Positions 55,748 through 64,000 of a stretch of DNA of 64,000 nt are shown one piece after another; positions within the stretch are counted from its first letter, which is position 1, and the number at the start of each line of letters is the position of its first letter. Origin of the DNA: Uranotaenia lowii (lineage: Eukaryota > Arthropoda > Insecta > Diptera > Culicidae). The notes beneath the pieces were generated by a model, which saw nothing but the letters and a program-made list of their open reading frames with translations, did not search any database and was not told the origin of the DNA. The stretch spans positions 283,481,456 through 283,545,455 of the forward strand of contig NC_073693.1 of the NCBI RefSeq assembly GCF_029784155.1. The letters are read 5' to 3'. Both the position numbers and the translations under genes were made by a program.

Positions 55748-57884
55748 GATTGTATAGGCAGTTTTGACATAAAGCTATCTCCCGAATTCTACGCCACCTA
55801 TCATCTACACTCAGCTCCCTGAACGCGTTGCATTCCGCTATTTTATGACCCGATTGATCACAATGTGAACAGGTGTATTCTTTCACTGAAGTCCTGTGAG
55901 TTGTTGAACTCTCCGAATCTGTGTACTCTGCTGTGTGCGTATTGATGAAACCTCTTCCCTTAACATGCTCACGGCCACTGCTCCGCATGGTTGGAGATGG
56001 CTCTAAGCATTCTATGCTGGAGGCGTCCTCCACAACTGTAGTCATATAATCGTTGAACATCTTTAGATCTACTTCTCTAGCATGGAAGCCTCGCTTATAA
56101 CCGGCCCACATCATTTGATGATTCGTAGGTAGCTTGGAAACTAGTTCCCGAAGCAACGAAGGATTTGCAAGATGTTCGTTCGCTGCTTTGATATGGTTAC
56201 ACAGGGCCTGCACTGCCATTCCGAAATTTATCAAAGTTTCCAAACGCTCAGATTTCGGGGCAGGGATTTCACGAACCTTTCGAAGCAATCCGTTTATCAG
56301 CAATGCCGGTCGTCCATATCTTCTTTTCAGTATGTCGATAACGTCTGGGACTGCAGCAGGAAATATCAGTTGACTTCGTACCGCTTCTAGTGCCGATCCA
56401 ACGAGGCAACGCTGTAGGCGGAGCATGTTTTCTCCATCGGAAAAACCGCACGCCTCCGTCGTGTATTCGTAGTGGGATATAAATATCGGCCATTCCATGG
56501 GATCTCCGGAAAAGCTAGGAAGATCCTTTGCCAGGGACTGTCGCGCTACAAGTTGCTGCTGCGTAGGGTGACTGAACACCGAGGATGGAGACACTTGATT
56601 TTGAAGAGCGTTTGAAGGCTGACTGAGGGGATGGGAAGGGAACTCATTCGTAGGTGTGGTAAAATTTCGCGAATGATTGTTGTAGGAGATTTGTTGGTTC
56701 AGGCTCTTGTCATTAGATTCTTCCGGGCGTGCGTAAAATTCTTGCACCTGCTCGCGGAGATTTGAATTTTCTGTCGAGCGCGCGTAATTTCGCTGCTGCT
56801 GACGGTTCAAATTGATAGTGGAGGTATTGTCATTTTTGGAGGCGTTCATCGTTGGATATGTTGCGTCGGTACGAATATGGTTATTGTTTTTGGTGGCGTG
56901 ACGCTTACCTGATAACAGCTCCTGTGATTGGTCACTTACCCGCGGTGGATCAGTTTGACCTACCAATTGCTTATGTCTCTGGTGTGGTACAAAGAAAGCA
57001 TCGTCATTACGTGCGACTGGTGGACCAGCATCACGTGTTTGGGGTACGACCGTCGGGATATAGGACACTTTTGGGATTGTACCGGTTGGTTTCCGAGGCT
57101 TCGGAGGAATAGTTTCTGTTACTGCTTTTTTCCTTTCAAACAGGCGGCGACAATTTTCTAACTGGATCTGAAGAGCTTCGAGTTGTTCTTGTGTTAGATC
57201 CTTCTCAGCTTCGCATTGTTCCACACATCGTTTCAGCGCGATTAGTGCTCGATGATGTTGATCCGTTCCTCGCGATGTGGTTGCTGTGGACGTCGGCGGT
57301 ATGACAGGGCTCAGCAGTGTGAGGGGGATAGGAACGAGACGAGGCGCTTCTTGAAGGGCCGGAGATATCAGATTTTCAACCCCACCGGCTGGAATTGGCA
57401 ATTGTAAAAGAGGCGGGGCATTACCGGTGGCAACGGGTACGCTCGTTTCCGCAGAACGTTGTGGAGAAATTGAATACGCAGAATTTCTCGGCCCTGCTGC
57501 GGTGGGACCGCTCACACTATCAAATTGAGCAACCGCGTTGGCTAGCAATCGCTGTTGTTCCTCCAGATGACCCCTTTGGATTTCCAAATCAGCTCTCTCC
57601 CTTTCAATTTTTTGTCGCTCCACCATTTGGCTCAGGCTCACCGAAAATGTTGAGCTTGCTTGGCTCCGCACCGATACCGCGTCATCATTTCGTTTGGCCG
57701 AGCACTTTCCGCATAGCCATGGTACACTCGCAATAGCCTCGTCTACGCCGGCGCAGGTGTAGTGTTGCCATTGGTCGCAGGAATCGCATTGTACCATATC
57801 TTCCTCAGAATCGGGTCTTGGGCACGAAACACAGTTCACATCTTCCGGTTCTTCAATCTGAGCAGCAACATTTCGTCCAGTCAT
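55554..57884 (-). CDS. gag: BEL Gag with N-terminal PHD finger
   Basis: A 776-codon frame starting 18 nt inside the 5' LTR. Residues 18-61 hold a complete C4HC3 PHD finger: Cys18, Cys21, Cys33, Cys36, His41, Cys44, Cys58 and Cys61, with Trp39 and Trp56. A charged coiled-coil-like helix follows (VERQKIERERADLEIQRG). A Ser/Gln-rich linker leads to the DUF1759-type Gag domain at about 448-600 (LPSFSGDPMEWPIFISHYEY, LVGSALEAVRS). The C-terminus has a CSHCDQSGHKIAEC zinc knuckle (about 673) and the CQNCLYNHGRRSC block typical of BEL. The last ~25 residues look out of frame relative to family expectation: the continuing BEL sequence is in the +1 frame. Confidence 0.92.
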   Translation of the reverse strand: MTGRNVAAQIEEPEDVNCVSCPRPDSEEDMVQCDSCDQWQHYTCAGVDEAIASVPWLCGKCSAKRNDDAVSVRSQASSTFSVSLSQMVERQKIERERADLEIQRGHLEEQQRLLANAVAQFDSVSGPTAAGPRNSAYSISPQRSAETSVPVATGNAPPLLQLPIPAGGVENLISPALQEAPRLVPIPLTLLSPVIPPTSTATTSRGTDQHHRALIALKRCVEQCEAEKDLTQEQLEALQIQLENCRRLFERKKAVTETIPPKPRKPTGTIPKVSYIPTVVPQTRDAGPPVARNDDAFFVPHQRHKQLVGQTDPPRVSDQSQELLSGKRHATKNNNHIRTDATYPTMNASKNDNTSTINLNRQQQRNYARSTENSNLREQVQEFYARPEESNDKSLNQQISYNNHSRNFTTPTNEFPSHPLSQPSNALQNQVSPSSVFSHPTQQQLVARQSLAKDLPSFSGDPMEWPIFISHYEYTTEACGFSDGENMLRLQRCLVGSALEAVRSQLIFPAAVPDVIDILKRRYGRPALLINGLLRKVREIPAPKSERLETLINFGMAVQALCNHIKAANEHLANPSLLRELVSKLPTNHQMMWAGYKRGFHAREVDLKMFNDYMTTVVEDASSIECLEPSPTMRSSGREHVKGRGFINTHTAEYTDSESSTTHRTSVKEYTCSHCDQSGHKIAECNAFRELSVDDRWRRIREIALCQNCLYNHGRRSCRIRRTCDIDNCQYRHHRLLHSSKISSHSGGRTSHPSGTVGFSSVQDNSRDIVRKFRFY

Positions 57885-57902
57885 GATATTAATTTTGAAG
57901 AT

Positions 57903-58638
57903 TGTCGCTAATTTTCGGGGTAGTGAACAGAACGATTTTGATCAGCAAGTCTACAATAGAACCAGCTTCAAAACTGGAGAAAATTTTATTAGTTTTAATT
58001 ATAATTTGAATTAAATTTAACATACTTAATAGTCTGACACTCTCTCTTCAACACCCAATTAGCTTCCGGTTTTGTGGACCTATAGTTTCGTTGTCTGCAA
58101 CCTAATGATAATGATCAGTTAATTGTTTCTTTCTAATTCTATCACTGCTTACTTTTAGGTTACTTTTCTCTTTTCAGGAACGTGTTTCGCTACCCAAGTG
58201 GGTCAGGTAAGTATCCGGAGCAGGTGAGTATCTGGTTCAGGTAAGTATGGGATTCAGGTAAGTACCTATTTGAGGTTATAATGTTAATTTTACGGTAATG
58301 TAATTTTCTCATATAATTCATACCTTGATAATTTCTACTTTCACTTCAATCAATATACTATTTAACTTTCTTTCAAATACTCCAGCTTTCTCTACTTCTT
58401 TCACCTAATTCTTCAATCTTTCACTCGTTAAACTTCTTTCAATAAACTCTAGCTATCTTCTCCAATCCAACTTTCCGCAGCGATGACCAGGCAAAAATGT
58501 GCTTTCCGGCCGCGTGGATGCCGGCCTCGGGCTAGCTGTTCGAATCCCTGCGACTGGAGTGGCTGTCACCATCGATGACAACGAGGGGTGTGCCTGATTT
58601 ATTATTTAGTTGGCCAGGTTGCCAGGTTCGCCGGAACA
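57903..58638 (-). repeat. BEL 5' LTR (736 bp)
   Basis: Same as 41481-42227 apart from lacking 11 bp. Directly inside it on the minus strand is ATCTTCAAAATTAATATC and then the gag ATG. No TGG-type primer-binding site is visible in those 18 nt, so priming may use an unusual tRNA segment or overlap the LTR end. Confidence 0.93.
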
Positions 58639-59835
58639 TTTGGCATGGGAGGGAATTTGGGTACGAGGAATGTCTATGAGTATTTGAAACCCCAAACCCT
58701 TCTTTAATTAGGAAAATTGAAAGGGAGGAAGATGGCTTCTTTACAATTTTTCACATAACCCAAGAGCTAATCAAGCAAATGGAATAAATTTGGCATGGGA
58801 TAGTATTAGGATACAAAAAAGGTTTTAATAAATATTTGGCACTACTCTTTTCTTCCAGTGGGGGGATAGGAAGTGGGAAGGCACCCTCTCTCACATTTTG
58901 TTTTGCATAGCTGAAAAACTAATCGAGCAAAACGAATCAAATTTAACATAGGAAGGTATTAGGATATGAAAAAAGTTTTCATGATTATTTATCTTCATCC
59001 AAAGGGGAAATCAGAAAAATCAGAAAATTGGCTTCGGAGGGCATTAGACACGATAAATGTTTTTATGAATCTTTGTTAGCCATCCCTTCTTTCAGTGGGG
59101 TCATAAGAAGAATGAGGGGAGTGTGACTGAGCCTTCACAATTTTTTACATAATTCGTAAACTGTTCAAGCAAATGGAAACAAATTTGGCATGGAAGGGCA
59201 TTTTAATCCGAGCAATTTTTCCATGATTATTTGAGACCCCGCCCTTCTTCTATTGGGAAGAAAGAAAGTGAGAAATGCGGCTCCCATTCAATTTTATATT
59301 GCAACACTCGAGAACTATTCAAGTAAATGGAACAAAATTTGGCGTGAGAGGTTTTGAGTAAGAAAAAAAAAAAATCTATTGATATTTGGTACCGTTCTAT
59401 CTTTTCTGTAGCGATATAGCAAAATGGAGGAGGCTCTCTTATAATTTTTTTTCCATCTTTTGAGAGCTTATCAAGTAAATGGAACCAAATATGTTACAAA
59501 AAATGGTTGAACACTGCCGGCCATAAGTTTGGGATCACCCCCTTAAAATCATGCAAATTTTAATCGGCCATATCTCAATCATCATATGACATATTGCATA
59601 TCTTTTGATCTCATTCGAATGATCGTGAGCTGAACCTTCCTCGGATGCATTCGGTAAAATGCATATGTTCACTTTATATGATTTAAAGTTAGGGAGGGGG
59701 GGGGGGGGGGGGGCTGATTCCAAATTTATGGCCAACAGTGTATGATTGAGACTCCTCCATTCTTCGATCGGGAATATAGGAAGAGACAATTGTCTCCAAC
59801 AATTTGGTAGGTATATCAAAAGATATACGCACATC
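58639..59835. repeat. Degenerate ~150-bp tandem repeat (continuation)
   Basis: The phrase AAATTTGGCATGGGAGGG/TATTAGG recurs at about 58639, 58786, 58939, 59028, 59181, 59336 and 59486. Between copies are GATTATTTGAGACCCC, CCTTCTTCCAGTGGGG and TTCACAATTTTTTACATAA-type segments. Spacing is about 150 bp, with one short unit. Together with 41275-41480 this was one array before the BEL insertion. A Tc1-type MITE sits in the last unit. Confidence 0.7.
59512..59740. mobile_element. Tc1/mariner-type MITE (229 bp)
   Basis: CACTGCCGGCCATAAGTTTG at the left and CAAATTTATGGCCAACAGTG at the right are inverted ends with a few mismatches. TA follows on the right (59741-59742), with AA in place of TA on the left. 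The host tandem-repeat wording continues on both sides. An 18-base G run (59696-59713) lies near the right end. It has no coding capacity. Confidence 0.75.
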
Positions 59836-59837
59836 TA

Positions 59838-60984
59838 CAGTTGCGTTCAAAAAAGAATGGAATCACGTGAAGCTGCGCACCCACTTTCAACTTTGACAAG
59901 CTGTCATTTCTCTCTCAGTTCATATTGTTTCATGAAATTTTCACACGATCTAGTTCAATTATCCAACTAACGCTCTACAAAATTCTAAGTCTTTACAATG
60001 ACTGGAAACAAAGGTACAGCTATTCCCGTAAAAAAGGGAAATTTGGTATTGCTTCACTAAATTGGCTGTATCTTTGACAATTTTTATTGCAAAATCTTGA
60101 AAATTGGTCCAAAGATGTGAAAATGTTTGATCTAGTACCCGACCAAGTTTCGTCAAAATCGATGAACGTGATCAAAAATGGTGCCGGATAGAAATAGGTT
60201 CATTATCGCCCAACAGACATTTCATTCTTTTTTGGACGGAAGTTTGTATGGAAAGCATCGTAATCAATGTTTTCTTGGTTTTTTTTCATTAAAAAAATCA
60301 AAATTTATCACAAAGAATGATGTAAATTGATAAAAACTTCACACGTGCTTTGTTGAGGAAACAAAAGTGTTTCATCAGAGTTCAAAACAAGAAGAACAGA
60401 GTTTCAGAAACGACCTGCTAAATATACTGATAATCAAATTTGATACACAGTTAAAGCGAGTAATATATTCGCTTTTGTGTTTAAATACCAGCTCTATGGG
60501 AAAAAAATCTATTTCTAAACAAAGCAAGAATGAAGTTCGTATCAATTAACAAGATTCTTGTGATAGATATTGATTTTGTGAAAAAAAAATCCAAGAAAAC
60601 ATCGGTTTATTACGATGTTTTCCATAAAAACATCCGTCCAAATAAGAATGAAATCGTCTGTTGGGCGGAAATGAACCTCATTTTCAATCCGGCACCATTT
60701 TGATAACCATCATCGATTTTGATGAAACTTGGCCTGTTACAAGATAAAACATTTTTACATATTTGGACCAAATTTCAATATTTTTCAATGAAATTTTTTA
60801 AAGATACAGCAAATTTAGTAAAGCAATTCCAAAGTTCCCTTTTTTACGGGAAAAGCAGTATCTTTGTTTCCGATCATTGTAAAGATCATTGGAAAAATAT
60901 CAATCGAGAGAAAAATGGCAGCTTGTCAAAGTTGAAAGAGAGTGCGCAGCTTCACACGATTTCATTCTTTTTTGAACGCAACTG
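59838..60984. mobile_element. Foldback element (1.15 kb) with long inverted arms and TA flanks
   Basis: CAGTTGCGTTCAAAAAAGAA begins the element after TA (59836-59837), and the reverse complement ends it before TA (60985-60986). The two halves match in inverted order for about 0.45-0.5 kb each: for example GAAGCTGCGCAC, CAACTTTGACAAGCTG, TCCCGTAAAAAAGGGAA, AAAATCGATGA and TGGTGCCGGAT. A short AT-rich centre lies at about 60290-60590. TA flanks point to Tc1/mariner mobilisation. A second end-like word (TTTCATTCTTTTTTGGACGGAAG, about 60218) inside each arm suggests a composite origin. The 116-codon frame at 60719-61069 is chance reading through one arm. Confidence 0.82.
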
Positions 60985-61034
60985 TATGTCGACAACAATC
61001 ATCGTATATGACGTAAGAAAAAATTGTTATACAC

Positions 61035-61345
61035 TGAGGTTTTTTAACGCGGTATTTCGTACCACGTAAAAATAATCCGCGTAAAAAAAAACCGCGTTAA
61101 TTCGAAAATCCGCGTAAAAAAACAGCCTTAATTCGAAAATCCTCGTAAAAAATACCGCGTTAATTCGAAAATCCGTGTAAAAAAAAACTCGTTAATACGA
61201 AAATCCGCGTAAAAAAAACCCCGAAGTTCGAAAATCCACGTAAAAATCCATTTTAATTAAAAATAATTCGCGCAAAAAAGCACGTTACTTAAAAAACGCG
61301 TAAGAACCATGATTATTTAAAAATTTGCGTACAATGATAGTTTAA
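61035..61345. repeat. Minisatellite of CGCGTAAAA / TTCGAAAATC units
   Basis: About eight imperfect units of ~33 bp, each built on CGCGTTAATTCGAAAATC followed by CGCGTAAAAAAAA. The units decay towards the right. The CGCG and TTCGAA words make the repeat partly self-complementary. Confidence 0.7.
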
Positions 61346-61427
61346 AAAACAATATCATCAGGTATCAGAATGGCGGTAGGCTTAATAGCGGCACGTTATC
61401 CAAACATACGAGAAAATTGTGCCTAGC

Positions 61428-63517
61428 CTTTTTTTTTTATCCAATATTTCATCATTTACCTGAGAAACCTGAAAAACCTATAAAAGGAAGAAATAAATTC
61501 AATCTATTTAAGATGGCATAAAGCCTATCCACCACGGATTATTAGCATTAAAGCTCTTTTCTACATTCGGTAAGGAATGATAGAATGTCTTTTAAGTTTA
61601 ATTTCTTAAACTCAGATTCGCTAATAGCGTAAGATCCCAGAGTACGAAAACGTAGACTGGCAAATGAGGGACAGTTACATATAAGATGGAAGGGATCTTC
61701 CACATCTGATTAACAACTACCACATACTGGAGATTCAGCACGCTGAATGTTGTGCATGTGATAGTTGAGTTTACAATGACCGGAGAGTGCTCTGGTCAGG
61801 ATGCTGCATTGAGATTTACTTAAAGTTAACTAGTAACTCGATATGATTGGAGATGGTTTTTCTAAAAATAATTTAGTTTGGCGACAAGTGTTTATGCTGG
61901 TTAGAGTACCAAATTTGAATTTGGTTTCGAACCACCATGGCGATATTGGGACAGCCGGCTCTGGTCCGTAAAATTCCTTTTCCGATCCAGCTCTAGCGAG
62001 TTCGTCGGCGGATTCGTTCCCAAAAATTCCCTTATGTCCGGGTACCCATAGAAGGTTTAATCCATTGCTTTCAGCAAGTTCTTCGATTGCTTTCCGGCAT
62101 GCGATTACCAGTTTTGATCTAGAACTGGAAGCACTAAGTGATTTGATAGCTGCTTGGCTATCTGAACAGAAATAAATTGTTCTGAACATCATTTTCTTTG
62201 AAGTGCAATTTGCACTCCATACATAACAGCTCAGCCTGAAAGACTGTATTTTCCTAAAGGTTGATGTTCTATGTTCAACTCGTGACAGTAAATTCCTGCA
62301 CCTGCACGGCCGTTTGATAATGAACCGTCAGTATAGAATACAATATGAGAGGACATTTGGTCCTCTACGAAACCTGATAACCATTCTTGAGGAGAAGGAA
62401 ATTTGACTTTAAACCTCATATAGGGAAAACTACTCGAGAGTGTTAAATCGTTTGGCGCTTAATTAAACTTGTTTAATCTAACTAATTCAGGCCACACATT
62501 TGCATGACTCGATGATCTCTCGATATTTCCTGACAGCCAGAGACCAACTGCCTGTAGACGAAAAGCACATGAGAAGGCTTCCTGTTTTAGGAACAAGTGT
62601 AGAGGTTTGATAGAAAACAGAGCTTCTAGTGAAGCAGTAGGAGTTGTTGTGAACGATCCGGACATCCCTAAGAGACACATTCTTTGAAGGTGATTTAGTT
62701 TGGTCCGAACTGTTGCAACTTCTCCATTCTGCCACCACACTAGACACCCATATGCCAGAATTGGTTTTACTATTGTGGAGTAAATCCAGTGAATATGTTT
62801 GGGTTTGAGTCCCCAGTTTTTCCCGATTGCACGTCGGCATTGTCCGAAGGCCATGCATGCTTTTTTGATTCTGAATTCGATGTGATCTGACCAGTTTAAT
62901 TTGGAGTCAAGAATGACACCCAAATATTTAACTTGATCAGACACGGTGATTTCGGAACCATAAAACAGCAGAGGGCGCACCCCGCGGGTGATACGTTTTT
63001 TAGTAAATAATACAATATTAGTTTTGACAGTTCTACATGAGAACACCATCGTTCAACAGAGCGCAGAGCTTGTTGCATTATATCAAATAATGTGCTTATG
63101 CACAAACCTCTTACCAGCAGAAGATAATCATCTGCGAATCCATAGGTTGGTATTCCACGGTCATTGAGTTTTCTCAACGAGCCGTCTGCAACTAGGTTCC
63201 ACAAAAGAGGTGATAGTACAACTCCCTGTGGGCAACCACGTGTGCTAACTTTTGTAATTGAAGCCTGTCTTAAAGACGAATGAAGATTCCTGTTACTTAG
63301 CATAGCGCTAATCCAATTAGTTATAACAATAGGCACTCCATGAAGTAGTGCCCCGTCCATTATTGATGTAAACGAGACATTATCAAATGCTCCTTCTATG
63401 TCTAGAAATGCTCCTAGACATGATCTTTCTGTGAAAAACTATTTTCAATATTATGTACTACGTTGTGCAGAAGAGTTAATGAAATGAACTTAGACTAATA
63501 GGACGAAAGCTTTTGTC
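61428..63517 (-). mobile_element. LOA-clade non-LTR retrotransposon, 5'-truncated
   Basis: On the minus strand the copy ends in an A-run (plus-strand T-run near 61428-61438). It includes a C-terminal zinc-finger-like region, RNase H and part of the reverse transcriptase, and stops at the 7-mer array at about 63517. A dispersed 43-bp segment (61383-61425) abuts its 3' end. An RT followed by RNase H with these motifs fits the LOA clade (Lian/LOA-type) of insect elements. Confidence 0.8.
61548..63517 (-). pseudogene. LOA-type ORF2 relic: reverse transcriptase and RNase H
   Basis: Reading from right to left, the motifs are: FRPISLSSF, then an internal deletion, then FLDIEGAFDNVSF, VSTRGCPQGVVLSPLLWNL, and YGFADDYLLLV (active-site ADD). 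A frame change leads to VKYLGVILDSKLNWSDHIE, GLKPKHIHWIYSTIVKPIL and TTPTASLEALFSIKPLHLFL. RNase H follows: FYTDGSLSNGRAGAGIY, then (after another frame change) a segment with FQAELLCME, FCSDSQAAIKSL and LLWVPGHKGIFGNESADELA. That gives the D-E-D-H/D set spread over three frames. The C-terminus has CGSC and a DPFHLICNCPSF zinc-finger-like motif, with the stop at 61548-61550. At least three frameshifts, internal stops and one deletion make it dead. Confidence 0.88.
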
Positions 63518-63932
63518 TCAGGTCTCATGTCTCATGTCTCAGGTCGCAGGTCTCATGTCTAATGTCTCATGTTTCAGGTCTCATGTCTCATGTCTCTGGT
63601 CTCATATCTCAGGTCTCATGCCTCATGTCTCATGTCTCATGTCTCAGGTCTCATGTCTCATGTCTCATGTCTCATGTCTCAGGTCTCATGTCTCATGTCT
63701 TAGGTCTTATGTCTCATGTCTAAGGACTCATGTCTCCGTTCTCATGCCTCATGTCTCATGTTTCAGGTCTCAAGTCTCAGGTCTCATGTCTCATGTCTCG
63801 TGTCTCAGATCTCGAGTCTCATATTTCAGGTCTCAAATCTCAGGTCTCATGTCTCAGGTCTCAGGTCTCAAGTCTCAGGTCTCAGGTCTCAGATCTCATG
63901 TATCACGTTCTTAGTCTCAGAGCTAAGATTTT
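63516..63932. repeat. 7-mer satellite (GTCTCAT/GTCTCAG)n
   Basis: About 60 units of a 7-bp word, mostly GTCTCAT or GTCTCAG with variants (GTCTCAA, GTTTCAG, GTCTTAG). Because 7 is not a multiple of 3 and the word has no plus-strand stop in any phase, long frames with a 7-residue pattern (SQVSCLM) appear. These are not genes. Confidence 0.9.
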
Positions 63933-64000
63933 CTCAATTACAAAAAGATTCTAAGTGTTTTTCTTTGAAAAAGTCTTAGAATATTTTCTCTCACAAACCG
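63933..64000. other. Spacer at the window end
   Basis: Short AT-rich spacer; nothing recognised. Confidence 0.4.

Larger units (their letters stand above)
41481..58638 (-). mobile_element. BEL/Pao LTR retrotransposon, interrupted by a Gypsy element
   Basis: Two LTRs (41481-42227 and 57903-58638) begin TGTTCCGG and end GCGACA on the minus strand. The target duplication TTTGG flanks the whole (41476-41480 and 58639-58643). Without the 9419-bp Gypsy insert and its 4-bp duplication the element is about 7.7 kb. It encodes a Gag with a PHD finger and zinc knuckles, then protease, reverse transcriptase (YVDD), RNase H and integrase, in the BEL/Pao order. The Gypsy insertion splits pol, and gag and pol are in different frames, so this copy is not autonomous as it stands. 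Confidence 0.95.

Noticed and set aside
60719..61069. 116-codon frame in the foldback element
   Set aside because: It reads through one arm of a noncoding inverted repeat; no domain.
61035..61345. CRISPR array
   Set aside because: Units are imperfect, adjacent and without spacers; a eukaryotic minisatellite.
63513..63979. 133-, 87- and 74-codon Ser/Val/Cys-rich frames
   Set aside because: Produced by reading the 7-mer satellite in different frames.

Overview
This window is insect DNA, most likely from a dipteran and plausibly a mosquito. The grounds are a Ty3/Gypsy and a BEL/Pao LTR retrotransposon, a LOA-type and a Jockey/CR1-type non-LTR element, Tc1 relics, hAT-like short elements, and AT-rich spacer alternating with GC-richer islands carrying CTG/CAG/CAT runs. 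Species cannot be fixed by eye. I recognise no intact host protein-coding gene and no RNA gene. The window reads as a large intergenic or intronic tract.

Layout. Positions 1-41,270 are AT-rich spacer crowded with decayed repeats. It is broken by GC-richer islands at about 3.8-5.7, 14.0-15.8, 17.3-18.4, 25.1-28.5, 33.6-35.7 and 37.4-39.7 kb, which look like noncoding host sequence (5' UTR, promoter, enhancer or conserved intron). Mobile pieces in this half include: three short hAT-like elements with exact 8-bp target duplications (3020-3428, 30711-31164, 32431-32809); a 1.36-kb element with perfect 11-bp inverted ends and a 6-bp duplication (22700-24061) carrying repeats of GTGACGTGAATTCAC; two copies of a ~1.8-kb family with CAGGGTGGCCAGC-type ends (6128-7933, 30043-31896); a broken Tc1 transposase (16.4-17.1 kb); a 5'-truncated reverse transcriptase (19906-20836); several long hairpins; and an unidentified decayed spliced gene fragment at 9.4-10.6 kb.

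Positions 41,270-59,835 hold a nested retrotransposon. A BEL/Pao element (41481-58638, minus strand, LTRs 747/736 bp, target duplication TTTGG) sits in a degenerate ~150-bp tandem repeat. A Ty3/Gypsy element (44306-53724, minus strand, two 1084-bp LTRs, target duplication CAAC) has landed inside the BEL pol gene. The Gypsy gag (762 aa) and pol (1094 aa) frames are both open, overlap in the -1 frame, and share a canonical A_AAA_AAC slippery heptamer. I see one base difference between its LTRs, so it is very young. The BEL Gag begins with a complete PHD finger. BEL pol is cut in two by the Gypsy, and its gag and pol lie in different frames.

Positions 59,500-64,000 carry a Tc1-type MITE, a 1.15-kb foldback element with ~0.5-kb imperfect arms and TA flanks, a CGCGTAAAA/TTCGAAAATC minisatellite, a frameshifted LOA-clade element (reverse transcriptase plus RNase H) and a terminal array of the 7-mer GTCTCAT/GTCTCAG.
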